Part shown: piece after piece, positions 43,701 to 52,607 of the stretch
Numbering within the stretch: position 1 is the first letter of the stretch
Layout: each line of letters opens with the position of its first letter
Assembly: GCF_945859825.1 (NCBI RefSeq)
Contig: NZ_CAMAPC010000001.1
Coordinates: 372,001-436,000, forward strand
DNA length: 64,000 bases
Direction: 5' to 3'
Source: Pseudoalteromonas holothuriae
GTDB taxonomy: Bacteria > Pseudomonadota > Gammaproteobacteria > Enterobacterales > Alteromonadaceae
The notes under the pieces: generated by a model
Database searches by the model: none
Told to the model about the DNA's origin: nothing
What the model saw: only the letters and a program-made list of their open reading frames with translations
Position numbers and translations under genes: made by a program

Positions 43701-44225
43701 ATGATTAGTAGGCCCTATATTAATTTTGCGTTTGGCTCAAATATGTCTAGCCAAAGGCTGCTTGCTCGTTTGCCCAAGGCGCAATGCTTAGGTGTCGCTA
43801 AGCTATACCAATATCAGTTAACATTTAATATGCTTAGCACTGATGGCTCAGCCAAATGTACTATAGAAAAAACAGGCTGCGATAGCGATGTAGTTATGGG
43901 CGTATTGTACGCCTTAGATGAGTGTGAAATAACCAAGTTAGATGCTATTGAAGGGGCGCGCTACGACCGTACAACACTTGAGGTTGAAGCCCTAGAACAC
44001 GGCATGGTACAAGCTTATAGCTATATTGCTAACACTTTTATTGATGATCATTTGCCGTTTGATTGGTATGTGCAACATGTTTTAAACGGTGCTTTAGAGC
44101 ATCGTTTTTCGCCAGCTTACGTTGCTTCAATACAAGCTCAAAGTCATATTGCCGATCATAATTTAGAGCGAGCACAGCGAGAGTGGCTGTTATATCAAAG
44201 TATGCAAGCGAAGAAAAACATCTAA
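43701..44225 (+). CDS. Gamma-glutamylcyclotransferase-like protein
   Basis: A 174-residue protein with the GGCT-like opening INFAFGSNMSSQRL, a 'VMGVLYALDECEITKLDAIEGARYDR' core and a late acidic segment. The catalytic Glu of the family is most likely within 'LDAIEGARY'. Such enzymes cyclise the gamma-glutamyl part of glutathione breakdown products to 5-oxoproline; some members act on other gamma-glutamyl amines. It lies 19 bases after the LysE-type gene in the same direction, so it is likely the last gene of that operon. Confidence 0.8.
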   Translation: MISRPYINFAFGSNMSSQRLLARLPKAQCLGVAKLYQYQLTFNMLSTDGSAKCTIEKTGCDSDVVMGVLYALDECEITKLDAIEGARYDRTTLEVEALEHGMVQAYSYIANTFIDDHLPFDWYVQHVLNGALEHRFSPAYVASIQAQSHIADHNLERAQREWLLYQSMQAKKNI

Positions 44226-44346
44226 AGGTATAAAGTCTCTGGTAACCACTTTTTTATATAAGTTAAATCATAAATAACACCAAAGTCGCACTGTTTAGGA
44301 ATGTTTTGCTTGATACACTTATACAAATATTTAATAAGGGATTGTT

Positions 44347-45264
44347 ATGCGTACAGCTGTGATAAGCCACCCTCATTGTAGAAAGCACAAGATGGGCATG
44401 GATCACCCTGAATGCCCTGAACGTTTAGATGCTATTACAGATCGCCTGTTGTCCTCAGGCGTTGATGCTACTGTTGCACATATGCAGGCACCAAAAGCCG
44501 ATATGTCGCACTTTGCGTTGGTTCATGAATCGTCACATATCAAAGCCGTTTGTGCAGCGATACCACAACATGGCACTCAACAATTTGCTGATGATGTATT
44601 GCTATGCCCTGATTCATTTAAAGCAATTGAACGCGCTGTAGGGGCTGGCATATTAGCTGTGGATGAAGTGTTAGAAGGCAACCTTGACGCCGCATTTTGT
44701 AATGTGCGCCCGCCTGGGCACCATGCAAATCAAAAGACATCATCTGGGTTTTGTGTATTTAATAACTTAGCGATTGCTGTTGAATATGCAAAAACAAAAG
44801 GTGTTGAGCGTATTGCTATTTTAGATATTGATGTTCACCATGGTAATGGTACGCAAGATATTTTTAGGCAGCGTAGCGATATTTTATTTTGCTCGTTGTT
44901 TCAATATCCGTTTTACCCTAACACTGAAATCGAAAATAACGAGCATATTATTAACTCTCCACTGCCTGTTGCGAGCAAGGGAGAAGATTTAAAAGCGCTA
45001 TTCAATCAACAATGGCTACCTAAATTACGCGAATTTAATGCTGAGCTTATTTTTATCAGCGCCGGGTTTGATGCACATATTGAAGACGATATGGCTGGTC
45101 TACAATTTGTTGAAGCTGACTACCAATGGCTAACTGAACAAGTGATTAAAGTGCTAAAAGACACACAAGCAAAGGGGATTATTTCATTTTTAGAAGGCGG
45201 TTATGCGTTGTCAGCACTTGGGCGCAGCGTGTCTACCCATATTAAAATATTGGTCGAAGGGTAA
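44347..45264 (+). CDS. Histone-deacetylase-family protein
   Basis: A 305-residue member of the HDAC/AcuC/acetylpolyamine amidohydrolase superfamily. The family motifs are present: HPECPERLDAI, RPPGHHANQ (paired His), ILDIDVHHGNGTQDIF (zinc ligands) and FISAGFDAH (third zinc ligand). 'FLEGGYAL' near the end carries the region of the catalytic Tyr. Bacterial members remove acetyl groups from small molecules such as polyamines, or from proteins. It is a single gene with its own 121-base upstream gap. A link with the polyamine product 10 kb away is tempting, but there is no direct support. Confidence 0.88.
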   Translation: MRTAVISHPHCRKHKMGMDHPECPERLDAITDRLLSSGVDATVAHMQAPKADMSHFALVHESSHIKAVCAAIPQHGTQQFADDVLLCPDSFKAIERAVGAGILAVDEVLEGNLDAAFCNVRPPGHHANQKTSSGFCVFNNLAIAVEYAKTKGVERIAILDIDVHHGNGTQDIFRQRSDILFCSLFQYPFYPNTEIENNEHIINSPLPVASKGEDLKALFNQQWLPKLREFNAELIFISAGFDAHIEDDMAGLQFVEADYQWLTEQVIKVLKDTQAKGIISFLEGGYALSALGRSVSTHIKILVEG

Positions 45265-45266
45265 GT

Positions 45267-45572
45267 TTAATGGTCTGTATGAGCGAGTAAGTCAAATGCT
45301 TGCTGGGGAGTTTCTAGCAGCACTTTTTGCACGCAGCATTGGCCATCATCTATCAATGCTTGTTGAACCTTTTCAGTGAGCTGCTGTAAGTTTAACATCG
45401 GTTTTTCATTACCATATAAATCATAGCATTGCCCTGTTTTATATAAGCATATCGCTATACTTTTTTGTGATTGCGATAGGTAAAAAGTTGCATCGTTTAG
45501 ATCATTTTCATTTTGAATATACTCAATACTTTCTTCTAGGCACAGCAATAATGGGTAATATTTTATTGTCAT
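45267..45572 (-). CDS. Small conserved protein, possibly DUF4144
   Basis: A 101-residue acidic soluble protein converging on the HDAC-like gene with two bases between stops. It begins YYPLLLCLEESIEYIQNENDLND and resembles small gammaproteobacterial proteins of the DUF4144 type, an assignment from memory that I hold weakly. No motif suggests a function. Confidence 0.6.
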   Translation of the reverse strand: MTIKYYPLLLCLEESIEYIQNENDLNDATFYLSQSQKSIAICLYKTGQCYDLYGNEKPMLNLQQLTEKVQQALIDDGQCCVQKVLLETPQQAFDLLAHTDH

Positions 45573-45649
45573 AGTTTGTTCTTAATCAAAGTATAAAACG
45601 TGTACAACATTATACTGCGCATTCTAGTAAGAATGCGAGGCTATATGTA

Positions 45650-48166
45650 ATGGTATCTGATAACCGCCAATTACAAATTAAAGATATTTTTTCTAATCAA
45701 TTATTGTCTTGTGATCATCAGACTCCGTTAGTTGCAGCTGTTAGGTTAATGCGAAAGCAAAGAGTAAGTTCAATCTTCGTAACAAAGGAGCAGCAGATAG
45801 TAGGGATTTGGACAGAGTCAGACTGTGTAAAGCTTAATTTTAATAACCCTGATTTTGTAAATACCATCATAGGGTCCTCTATGACCACTCCGGTGCATGA
45901 TATACAAGTCGATAAAACCCTCAGCGAAGCCACAATAAAGTTTCATCAGCTAGGTATTCGCCATTTACTAGTAAAGAATCAACACAACCAGCCTGTCGGT
46001 GTAGTATCGCTATCAGATATTGTCCGCAATCAAGGGTTGGATCATTATTTACATTTTCGCCCTATTGACGATCATTACGATCGCAATATTATTATCTTAA
46101 AAGCGACTGATTGTGTTTCTAAAGTAATAGAAGTGATGCGTTTACGTGGTGTTACAGCTGTTTTAGTGTATCACAGTAACTTGGCGGAATATGGCATAAT
46201 TACGCAACGAGATATTGCCTACATGCTACTTAACCCTGATTGGCGTATGCCATGTTGGGAATTAGCAACATACCCGCTGTTACAAGTTAGCCCAAAAGAT
46301 AGCTTATTTGATGCCTATAGACTAATGACAGCAAAGTCAATTCGCCATTTAGTCGTTAAAGACCCTAGCTCAGCGAAGGTGATAGGTTTATTGCCTCTTA
46401 AAAATGTGCTAACCGAAATAGAAACAGCTTATTGTAGTGAATTAGAGAAGGTACTTGTACAGCGAGACTTGGCACTGCGTAAATCGCAGAAAAACCTCTA
46501 TCTTGCTAACCGTATTATTGATGCATCGTTAGATGGCATTATGATCACCCGTGGAGATGGAGAAATACTACAAATTAACCCCGCTTTTAGTGAATTAACA
46601 GGTTATCAAGACTATGAGGTGGTTGGTAAAAGCCCAAGTATTCTCAGCTCAGGTATTCATGGTAAAGAATATTATGATCAGATGTGGGCAGAGTTAAGAG
46701 CTAAAGGTGTTTGGCAAGGAGAGATCTTTAACCGTAAAAAGTGCGGTGAAGTATATGTTGAATGGTTAACTATCATAGCCATCAATGAGCCGTACAGCGA
46801 TGATATGCTGTATGCCGCTATTTTTAGCGATATAACTGAACGTAAAAATGCTGAAGAGAAAATCGTGCGTTTGGCCTATTTTGATGAGTTGACGGGTTTA
46901 CCAAACCGACGTTTATTTTATGATAGATTATCTATGGCGTTGGCCTGTGCGCATCGTGACAATCACAAACTAGCGGTGATATTTATTGATTTAGACCGTT
47001 TTAAAGAAGTGAATGATAGTTTAGGGCACAGTGCGGGCGATGAATTACTGGTGCAGGTAAGTGAGCGAATAAAAGGAATGTTAGAAGAGGGCGATACGTT
47101 GGCGCGCCTAGGGGGAGATGAATTTGTGGTATTGCTCACAGAAGTTAATCATATCTCAGATGTTGTGGGTTTTGCTGATAAAGTGCTAAATCAATTGAGC
47201 GTTGCATTTGAACTGAATGACATATGCGTCAATGCCACAGCGTCACTCGGCGCTGCTATATATCCAGAAGATGGTGAAGACAGTGAAACATTGCTCAAGC
47301 ACGCGGATGTGGCTATGTATCGCTCTAAAGAAATAGGTCGTAACTCATTTCAACTGTATAAAGCATCTATGAATGCGCGCTCACTTGAGCGTTTATCCAT
47401 GTTAAGTCGCTTTCAATATGCTTTAGAACATGACGAATTTGAATTGTTTTTTCAGCCGTTGCAATGTTTAGCGAGTAACAAAGTGGCGAGTGTAGAGTGC
47501 TTACTACGCTGGAATGATCCAAATTTAGGTATGATCTTACCTGCGCAGTTTATCCCTTTGGCTGAAGAGCTTGGATTAATTATTAAACTAGACCAATGGG
47601 TGATTAATAAAGCGTGTGAAAAAATGGCGCTTTGGCGTCGCCAAGGCAGCGATGTTAAGCGTATTGCCATTAATGTGTCGGCGCAGCATTTATGCCAAGG
47701 AGAGTTGGCACAGACAGTATCCAGCGTCTTGAAAAAGCATCAATTGAGTGGGCATTTTGTTGAGCTAGAACTTACTGAGAGTAGCTTTATCAGTAATTTG
47801 CACGATGCAAAAAGTGAGCTGAAAAAGTTAAAAAGCTTAGGTGTTTCCATTGCCTTAGATGATTTTGGTACAGGTTATTCAGCACTTAGTTACTTGACTA
47901 AATTACCGATAGATACCTTAAAGATAGACGCCAGCTTTGTGGCTAAAATTCCAGACGAATATGGTAATAGCGAGATTGTAGCGGCGATTATTGCCATGGC
48001 AAAGGCGCTGAACTTACAGGTTGTGGCTGAAGGCGTTGAAAAGCCAGAGCAGCGCCAGTTTTTACAAAAACTGGCCTGCAATACCATTCAAGGTTATATG
48101 TATTGTAAACCTTTATGTTGTGATGACTGGCTACGTTTTTATCATCAAGAGAAAGTGACTTCATAG
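45650..48166 (+). CDS. CBS-CBS-PAS-GGDEF-EAL c-di-GMP protein
   Basis: An 838-residue signalling protein with no transmembrane segment. Two pairs of CBS domains (about 10-265; 'IVGIWTESDCVKL', 'PVGVVSLSDIV', 'YGIITQRDIAYML', 'VIGLLPLKNVL') precede a PAS domain (about 285-405), a GGDEF domain (about 410-570; LGGDEF intact) and an EAL domain (about 585-835). The EAL motif reads ECL, but the Glu and the later DDFGTGYS and 'KIDASFV' motifs are kept. The product-inhibition RxxD site before GGDEF is ExxD. It could make and break c-di-GMP under control of nucleotides bound by the CBS domains. Its 3' end overlaps the opposing DUF2797 gene by 22 bases. Confidence 0.9.
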   Translation: MVSDNRQLQIKDIFSNQLLSCDHQTPLVAAVRLMRKQRVSSIFVTKEQQIVGIWTESDCVKLNFNNPDFVNTIIGSSMTTPVHDIQVDKTLSEATIKFHQLGIRHLLVKNQHNQPVGVVSLSDIVRNQGLDHYLHFRPIDDHYDRNIIILKATDCVSKVIEVMRLRGVTAVLVYHSNLAEYGIITQRDIAYMLLNPDWRMPCWELATYPLLQVSPKDSLFDAYRLMTAKSIRHLVVKDPSSAKVIGLLPLKNVLTEIETAYCSELEKVLVQRDLALRKSQKNLYLANRIIDASLDGIMITRGDGEILQINPAFSELTGYQDYEVVGKSPSILSSGIHGKEYYDQMWAELRAKGVWQGEIFNRKKCGEVYVEWLTIIAINEPYSDDMLYAAIFSDITERKNAEEKIVRLAYFDELTGLPNRRLFYDRLSMALACAHRDNHKLAVIFIDLDRFKEVNDSLGHSAGDELLVQVSERIKGMLEEGDTLARLGGDEFVVLLTEVNHISDVVGFADKVLNQLSVAFELNDICVNATASLGAAIYPEDGEDSETLLKHADVAMYRSKEIGRNSFQLYKASMNARSLERLSMLSRFQYALEHDEFELFFQPLQCLASNKVASVECLLRWNDPNLGMILPAQFIPLAEELGLIIKLDQWVINKACEKMALWRRQGSDVKRIAINVSAQHLCQGELAQTVSSVLKKHQLSGHFVELELTESSFISNLHDAKSELKKLKSLGVSIALDDFGTGYSALSYLTKLPIDTLKIDASFVAKIPDEYGNSEIVAAIIAMAKALNLQVVAEGVEKPEQRQFLQKLACNTIQGYMYCKPLCCDDWLRFYHQEKVTS

Positions 48167-48954
48167 GAAGTGAATTTACGAATGTTGATCACGCCAGTAT
48201 CAAAAATGAGATATTGGCCTTTAATGCCCTGCAAAACGCCTGTTACTTCAGGGGTTTTGTCAAAGTTAAAAGAAGTGATCTTGCTTGGAAACAGATCAAC
48301 TGGAAAGCTCAAGTCTACTACTTCTTCATCAAGGCACTCAATGGCCGTGGCACCAAAAAGTTCAGCTAATTCGTCTAACTTTTCTTGAATTTGTGGAATA
48401 AGCTCTTTTGCTGCGGCTTTTAAGTCCACTTCACTTGCCACACCTTTGAGCATATTGCGCCAGTTGGTTTTATCTGCGATAAATTGTGCCAGTGCTACTT
48501 CAACTAAACCTGATTGCAATCGAGTTTGTACTTTAAAAATAGGCAATGCTTGGGTAGCACCTTGATCTATCCATCGAGTTGGAATTTGTGTATGACGTGT
48601 AATACCAACCTTCAAACCTGACGTGTTTGCTAAATAAACATAGTGGGGGATCATACAATTCTCTTCCCCCCACTGAGGCTCACGACAAGTGCCTTTGTCA
48701 AAATGACAAGTCTCTGGCTTCATAATACACATATCGCAGCTTGCAAGCTTTCGCATACAAACAAAGCAATGTCCTTGAGAATAACTTTTTTTGGTTTTTT
48801 TCCCACAGTTACAACAGAAAATATTGCCAGTGTGAGTTAGTGTGATTTGTTTACCCATGTAGTTATTCAAATCCACAAGTTCGTTGCCAATGGGTAATTG
48901 ATATTGAATTGGTTGGGTAAGCTGTGCTTTTAGCTTGCTTAAAGTGCCTTGCAT
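48145..48954 (-). CDS. DUF2797 family protein
   Basis: A 269-residue protein matching DUF2797: a zinc-binding cluster (CCNCGKKTKKSYSQGHCFVC, then CDMC and CxF...C) is followed by 'YVYLANTSGLKVGITR', a GIY-YIG-like fold segment with Arg. Biochemical function is not known to me; a nucleic-acid role is suggested by the zinc ribbons plus the GIY-YIG-like core. It is convergent and overlapping with the c-di-GMP gene. Confidence 0.8.
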   Translation of the reverse strand: MQGTLSKLKAQLTQPIQYQLPIGNELVDLNNYMGKQITLTHTGNIFCCNCGKKTKKSYSQGHCFVCMRKLASCDMCIMKPETCHFDKGTCREPQWGEENCMIPHYVYLANTSGLKVGITRHTQIPTRWIDQGATQALPIFKVQTRLQSGLVEVALAQFIADKTNWRNMLKGVASEVDLKAAAKELIPQIQEKLDELAELFGATAIECLDEEVVDLSFPVDLFPSKITSFNFDKTPEVTGVLQGIKGQYLIFDTGVINIRKFTSYEVTFS

Positions 48955-49026
48955 CTTTACGCCCCTAAAGATGTTAAAAGGGCGATACTACCAAGGCATT
49001 TGCTAAGTCACAATGTGTATAGATGC

Positions 49027-49059
49027 TTTAGTGCCAATAGCGTCGCTATTGGCACTAAA
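49027..49059. terminator. Perfect inverted repeat downstream of the peptidase gene
   Basis: Arms of 15-16 bases (TTTAGTGCCAATAGCG and its exact complement) meet almost without a loop. It lies 12 bases past the stop of the leftward carboxypeptidase gene. There is no T run on the minus strand, so it is either a rho-independent terminator of weak type, an RNA-stabilising hairpin, or a copy of a dispersed palindrome. Confidence 0.5.
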
Positions 49060-49070
49060 TCTGAAGGTGA

Positions 49071-50579
49071 TTAATATTTTGCTGAGTGTGTTTGGCTTTT
49101 TAACGATGCTTTAATAAATTCGCGTAAATCATCATTTGAGGTCTTTAGGTCTTCTTTACGCAGATACATCATATGACCAGAGCGATATCCTTTGAAGCTT
49201 AAACGGTCACGCATTTTGCCACTAGGGTCCAATTGCCACATAGTATATTTAGCATCAAAGTAGTTGGTTGCACCATCATAGTAGCCTGCTTGTACCAGTA
49301 CGTTTAAATAGGGGTTTTCAGCCATCGCTTCACGTAATTGTTCACCAGTGTTGTTTTTACTGCGATCCCAAGGGTATACATTAGCGAGCATTTTGTATTG
49401 TATATCTGTTTTGTAATTTAATTCTTCACGAAGGTAATGATTAATAGCAGGTGTAAATGCATGCAACCAAGCACTTAATTCAGGGTAATAATCAGGTTTA
49501 TCGCCGGTCTCTTTTTTGTCGATACCTAGATAGCGAGAATCTAATCGGCCTAAAATATAGCCTTTATCGCGAAGTAGCTCTTTCCAAAATGCATTATTAC
49601 TGACATCTAAATTACTGCGCATAACAAATGCTTTAGACAGGCCACTATAATGTGCAACTCGCTGTGCAATCTCTTGCTGCTCGCTTGGCGAAATGAATGC
49701 GCCTTTAGCCAATGCAGGTAAGTATTGGTTAATAGTAAAAGCTTCTACTTCAGCGAGTACTTCGTTTAGGTCTTTTTGCTGTAATTGCGTTGGTAGTGCT
49801 TTGTGATGCCACGCCGTTGCTGCAAAGTAGGGTAGACGGTTTGCGGCTTTGACCGGGCCATCGCGTTTGATACCAATATCAGTAGGGGATACCAAAACAA
49901 CACCGTTTAAAAACCACCAATGTGCTTGTTGTAATTCTTTAGCAAGCCCTGAAACGCGAACTGTGCCATAGCTTTCACCAATTAAAAACTTAGGTGATAA
50001 CGAGCGGTTATTGCGAGTAATGAAGGTATTAATCCAATCAGCTAGGTATTTTATATCGGCATTCACACCAAAAAACTGCGCCTTTTGTTCATCAGCACTG
50101 GGCATTTTCCCGTCTTTATTAGGTAAAATGCGTGAATAGCCCGTTTTTACTGGGTTTACAAAGACAATATCGGCAACGTCAAGCACTGAGTGTGGGTTAT
50201 CTTTCATCCCATAAGGCTGCATAGGGTAACCTTCGTCATCTATTTTTAAGATACGAGGTCCTGTGTAGGCAATATGCATCCAAACTGAAGCAGAGCCCGG
50301 CCCACCGTTAAATGAAATTAATAGTGGGCGCTTACTGATATCATCTACTTTATCTTTTTTATAGTAGTTGTAGTATAGCGTTGCAGTTGGTTCACCCTCT
50401 TCATTCCAAACTGGCTGTGTGCCAGATGTCACACTGTAGTTGATACGTTCGCCGTTGATGGTCGCACGATGATTACTAACCACCTTACTGTCAATATCGA
50501 TGGTGCGGCTATGTTCCGCTGCTGTGCTGTTAAGGCTAATTGCAATAACACAAACTGTCAGCAACTTACTTAGGCTCAT
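49071..50579 (-). CDS. Secreted S10-family serine carboxypeptidase
   Basis: A 502-residue peptidase. The ATG at 50579 is preferred over an in-frame TTG four codons upstream because GGGGA precedes it at eight bases. A signal peptide (about 1-20, ending STAA) is followed by 'LLISFNGGPGSASVWMH', the oxyanion region of carboxypeptidase Y relatives, and the nucleophile Ser203 in IGESYGT. An Asp and a His (YRSGHMMYL near the end) complete the triad. The family removes C-terminal residues from peptides, here in the periplasm or outside. It is a single gene, divergent from glnK. Confidence 0.9.
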   Translation of the reverse strand: MSLSKLLTVCVIAISLNSTAAEHSRTIDIDSKVVSNHRATINGERINYSVTSGTQPVWNEEGEPTATLYYNYYKKDKVDDISKRPLLISFNGGPGSASVWMHIAYTGPRILKIDDEGYPMQPYGMKDNPHSVLDVADIVFVNPVKTGYSRILPNKDGKMPSADEQKAQFFGVNADIKYLADWINTFITRNNRSLSPKFLIGESYGTVRVSGLAKELQQAHWWFLNGVVLVSPTDIGIKRDGPVKAANRLPYFAATAWHHKALPTQLQQKDLNEVLAEVEAFTINQYLPALAKGAFISPSEQQEIAQRVAHYSGLSKAFVMRSNLDVSNNAFWKELLRDKGYILGRLDSRYLGIDKKETGDKPDYYPELSAWLHAFTPAINHYLREELNYKTDIQYKMLANVYPWDRSKNNTGEQLREAMAENPYLNVLVQAGYYDGATNYFDAKYTMWQLDPSGKMRDRLSFKGYRSGHMMYLRKEDLKTSNDDLREFIKASLKSQTHSAKY

Positions 50580-50731
50580 GATTTTCCCCAATGAATAAAT
50601 TTATAACATTACAGTTGTTTTTTGCACAACTTTCAAAGGGTATGAGTCAAAAACCACAAATAGCGAGATAATTGGCGCATATCAATACTGTGAAGCAAGT
50701 GGTTGCTGTAAAAAAGCAGTAATAGAGTAGT

Positions 50732-50778
50732 TGCACCATCTATGAACAGTGTGAATATAAATGCACTCAAGTGGTGCA
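50732..50778 (+). promoter_or_regulatory. Two NtrC-binding sites upstream of glnK-amtB
   Basis: TGCACTCAAGTGGTGCA (50762-50778) is a close match to the NtrC consensus TGCACC-N4-TGGTGCA (differing mainly at one base per arm). A weaker site begins TGCACCATC at 50732-50748. Their starts are 30 bases apart, about three helical turns, and they lie 60-110 bases ahead of the sigma-54 promoter, the usual enhancer arrangement. Confidence 0.8.
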
Positions 50779-50841
50779 TTTATGCTTTCTTTATTGAATG
50801 CTCATTTTGTAACATTATGAAATTCATTAATTTAATTTTAT

Positions 50842-50857
50842 GGCATGAAGGTTGGAT
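50842..50857 (+). promoter_or_regulatory. Sigma-54 promoter of glnK-amtB
   Basis: TGGCAT-N5-TTGGA matches the -24/-12 consensus TGGCAC-N5-TTGCA with one mismatch in each element. It sits 42 bases before the glnK start. Together with the NtrC sites it indicates induction under nitrogen limitation. Confidence 0.8.
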
Positions 50858-50898
50858 TAGGTAACTAACAGGATAAACCTGTCCTAAGGGGACCAACA

Positions 50899-51237
50899 AT
50901 GAAAATGATAAGTGCAATAATAAAACCATTTAAATTGGATGAAGTTCGAGAAGCGCTGGCTGATTTGGGTGTTGAAGGCATGACTGTAGTTGATGTGAAA
51001 GGCTTCGGCCGTCAACGAGGTCACACTGAGTTATATCGTGGAGCTGAGTATCAAGTTGATTTTATTCCAAAAATAAAATTAGAGATCGCCACTCGCAGTG
51101 AGAATACACAGCGTGTTGTGGATACACTAACCAAAGCTGCCAGTACTGGTAAAATTGGTGATGGCAAAATTTTTGTATATGACTTAGACCAAATCGTGCG
51201 GATCCGTACCGGCGAATTAGATGAAGAAGCGATTTAA
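50899..51237 (+). CDS. glnK: Nitrogen regulatory PII protein GlnK
   Basis: A 112-residue PII protein: MKMISAIIKPFKLDEVREAL at the N-terminus, the T-loop YRGAEY with uridylylation site Tyr51, and 'GKIGDGKIFVYDLDQIVRIRTGE' at the C-terminus. It binds ATP/ADP and 2-oxoglutarate and plugs AmtB when nitrogen is plentiful. Placement 12 bases before amtB identifies it as GlnK rather than GlnB. GGGG upstream of the ATG serves as ribosome site. Expression is from the sigma-54/NtrC control region just upstream. Confidence 0.95.
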   Translation: MKMISAIIKPFKLDEVREALADLGVEGMTVVDVKGFGRQRGHTELYRGAEYQVDFIPKIKLEIATRSENTQRVVDTLTKAASTGKIGDGKIFVYDLDQIVRIRTGELDEEAI

Positions 51238-51249
51238 GGGGCCAATGTA

Positions 51250-52479
51250 ATGGAAAACGCAATAATAGAACTCAAATTTTCTCTCAATACCTTTTACTTT
51301 TTAATTTCTGGCGTGCTAGTTATGTGGATGGCGGCTGGGTTTGCCATGTTAGAAGCAGGATTAGTTCGTTCAAAAAACACCACCGAAATTTTAACGAAAA
51401 ATATTACCTTGTATGCGATAGCCTGTACGATGTTTTTGTTAGTAGGTTACAACATTATGTATGTGGGAAATACCGAAGGAGGCATAGTGCCCAGCTTTGG
51501 TGCATTAATTGGATCACCTACTGCGGATGCGGATCACGCGCTAGAGTCAGACTTTTTTTTCCAAGTGGTGTTTGTCGCCACGGCCATGTCAATTGTATCT
51601 GGTGCCGTAGCTGAGCGTATGAAATTATGGGCATTTTTAGCTTTTACTGTAGTTTTAACTGGTTTTATATACCCGATTGAAGGTTATTGGACATGGGGAG
51701 GTGGCTTTTTATCTGCATTAGGTTTTGTGGATTTTGCAGGCTCAGCAATTGTGCATGGTGCAGGTGCAGCAGCAGCGCTAGCAGGGGTTATTCTGTTAGG
51801 CGCTCGAAAAGGAAAGTATGGTAAAAATGGTGAAATATATCCAATTCCAGGTTCTAACATGCCGCTGGCAACACTTGGTACGTTTATACTTTGGATGGGG
51901 TGGTTTGGTTTTAATGGTGGTTCACAGTTATTCTTAGCCGATAAATCAAACGCTGTAGCAGTTAGTCAAATTTTACTTAATACGAATGCTGCAGCAGCAA
52001 CGGGTGCAATAGCGGCATTGCTAGTATGTAAAGCTTTGTGGGGTAAAGCTGATTTAACCATGATATTAAATGGCGCATTAGCAGGATTGGTTGTGATAAC
52101 GGCAGAACCTGCGTCACCAACGCCTTTAATGGCCTGTTTATTGGGTGCGTTAGGAGGCTCTTTGGTGGTATTTAGTATTGTATTTTTAGACAAAGCTAAA
52201 ATAGATGACCCTGTGGGTGCTATTTCAGTGCACGGCACCTGTGGAATGTTAGGTGTTATGTTAGTGCCGTTATCAAACACAGATGCGACTTTTGTAAATC
52301 AGTTTATTGGCCTTGCATGTATCCTTGGGTTTGTATTTTTTGCGTCTTACTTGGTTTGGGCGCTACTTAAGAAAACGGTGGGTATTCGTGTTGGTGCAGA
52401 AGAAGAAATTAGCGGTATGGACCAGCATGACTGTGGGATAGATGCTTATCCTGAGTTTGTCTCGGTACGTAGCCAATAG
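51250..52479 (+). CDS. amtB: Ammonium transporter
   Basis: A 409-residue ammonium channel of the Amt family with about 11 transmembrane segments. Typical stretches are 'FAMLEAGLVRSKN', 'GYWTWGGGFLSALGFVDFAGSAIVHGAGAAAALAG' broken across helices 4-5 (pore His in IVHG), and 'ISVHGTCGMLGVM' with the second pore His. The C-terminal tail ends 'EEISGMDQHDCGIDAYPEF', the usual GlnK-binding region. It passes ammonium into the cell and is gated by the GlnK encoded just before it. Confidence 0.95.
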   Translation: MENAIIELKFSLNTFYFLISGVLVMWMAAGFAMLEAGLVRSKNTTEILTKNITLYAIACTMFLLVGYNIMYVGNTEGGIVPSFGALIGSPTADADHALESDFFFQVVFVATAMSIVSGAVAERMKLWAFLAFTVVLTGFIYPIEGYWTWGGGFLSALGFVDFAGSAIVHGAGAAAALAGVILLGARKGKYGKNGEIYPIPGSNMPLATLGTFILWMGWFGFNGGSQLFLADKSNAVAVSQILLNTNAAAATGAIAALLVCKALWGKADLTMILNGALAGLVVITAEPASPTPLMACLLGALGGSLVVFSIVFLDKAKIDDPVGAISVHGTCGMLGVMLVPLSNTDATFVNQFIGLACILGFVFFASYLVWALLKKTVGIRVGAEEEISGMDQHDCGIDAYPEFVSVRSQ

Positions 52480-52512
52480 TGGATGAGTACATTGTCTCTA
52501 ATAGTGGTTGTT

Positions 52513-52540
52513 GAGTGGGCCAATTTGGCCCGCTCTCTTT
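52513..52540 (+). terminator. Terminator after amtB
   Basis: A ten-pair stem (GAGTGGGCCA/TGGCCCGCTC with one G-T pair) and a three-base loop is followed by TCTTTC. It lies 33 bases after the amtB stop. The T tract is short, but the stem is strong. Confidence 0.7.
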
Positions 52541-52607
52541 CAGGCTCAGTTAATCTAAGGTACTCTATGATCTGGAATATTTAACTTAGAAGTTTGTAAG
52601 CAGTGGC

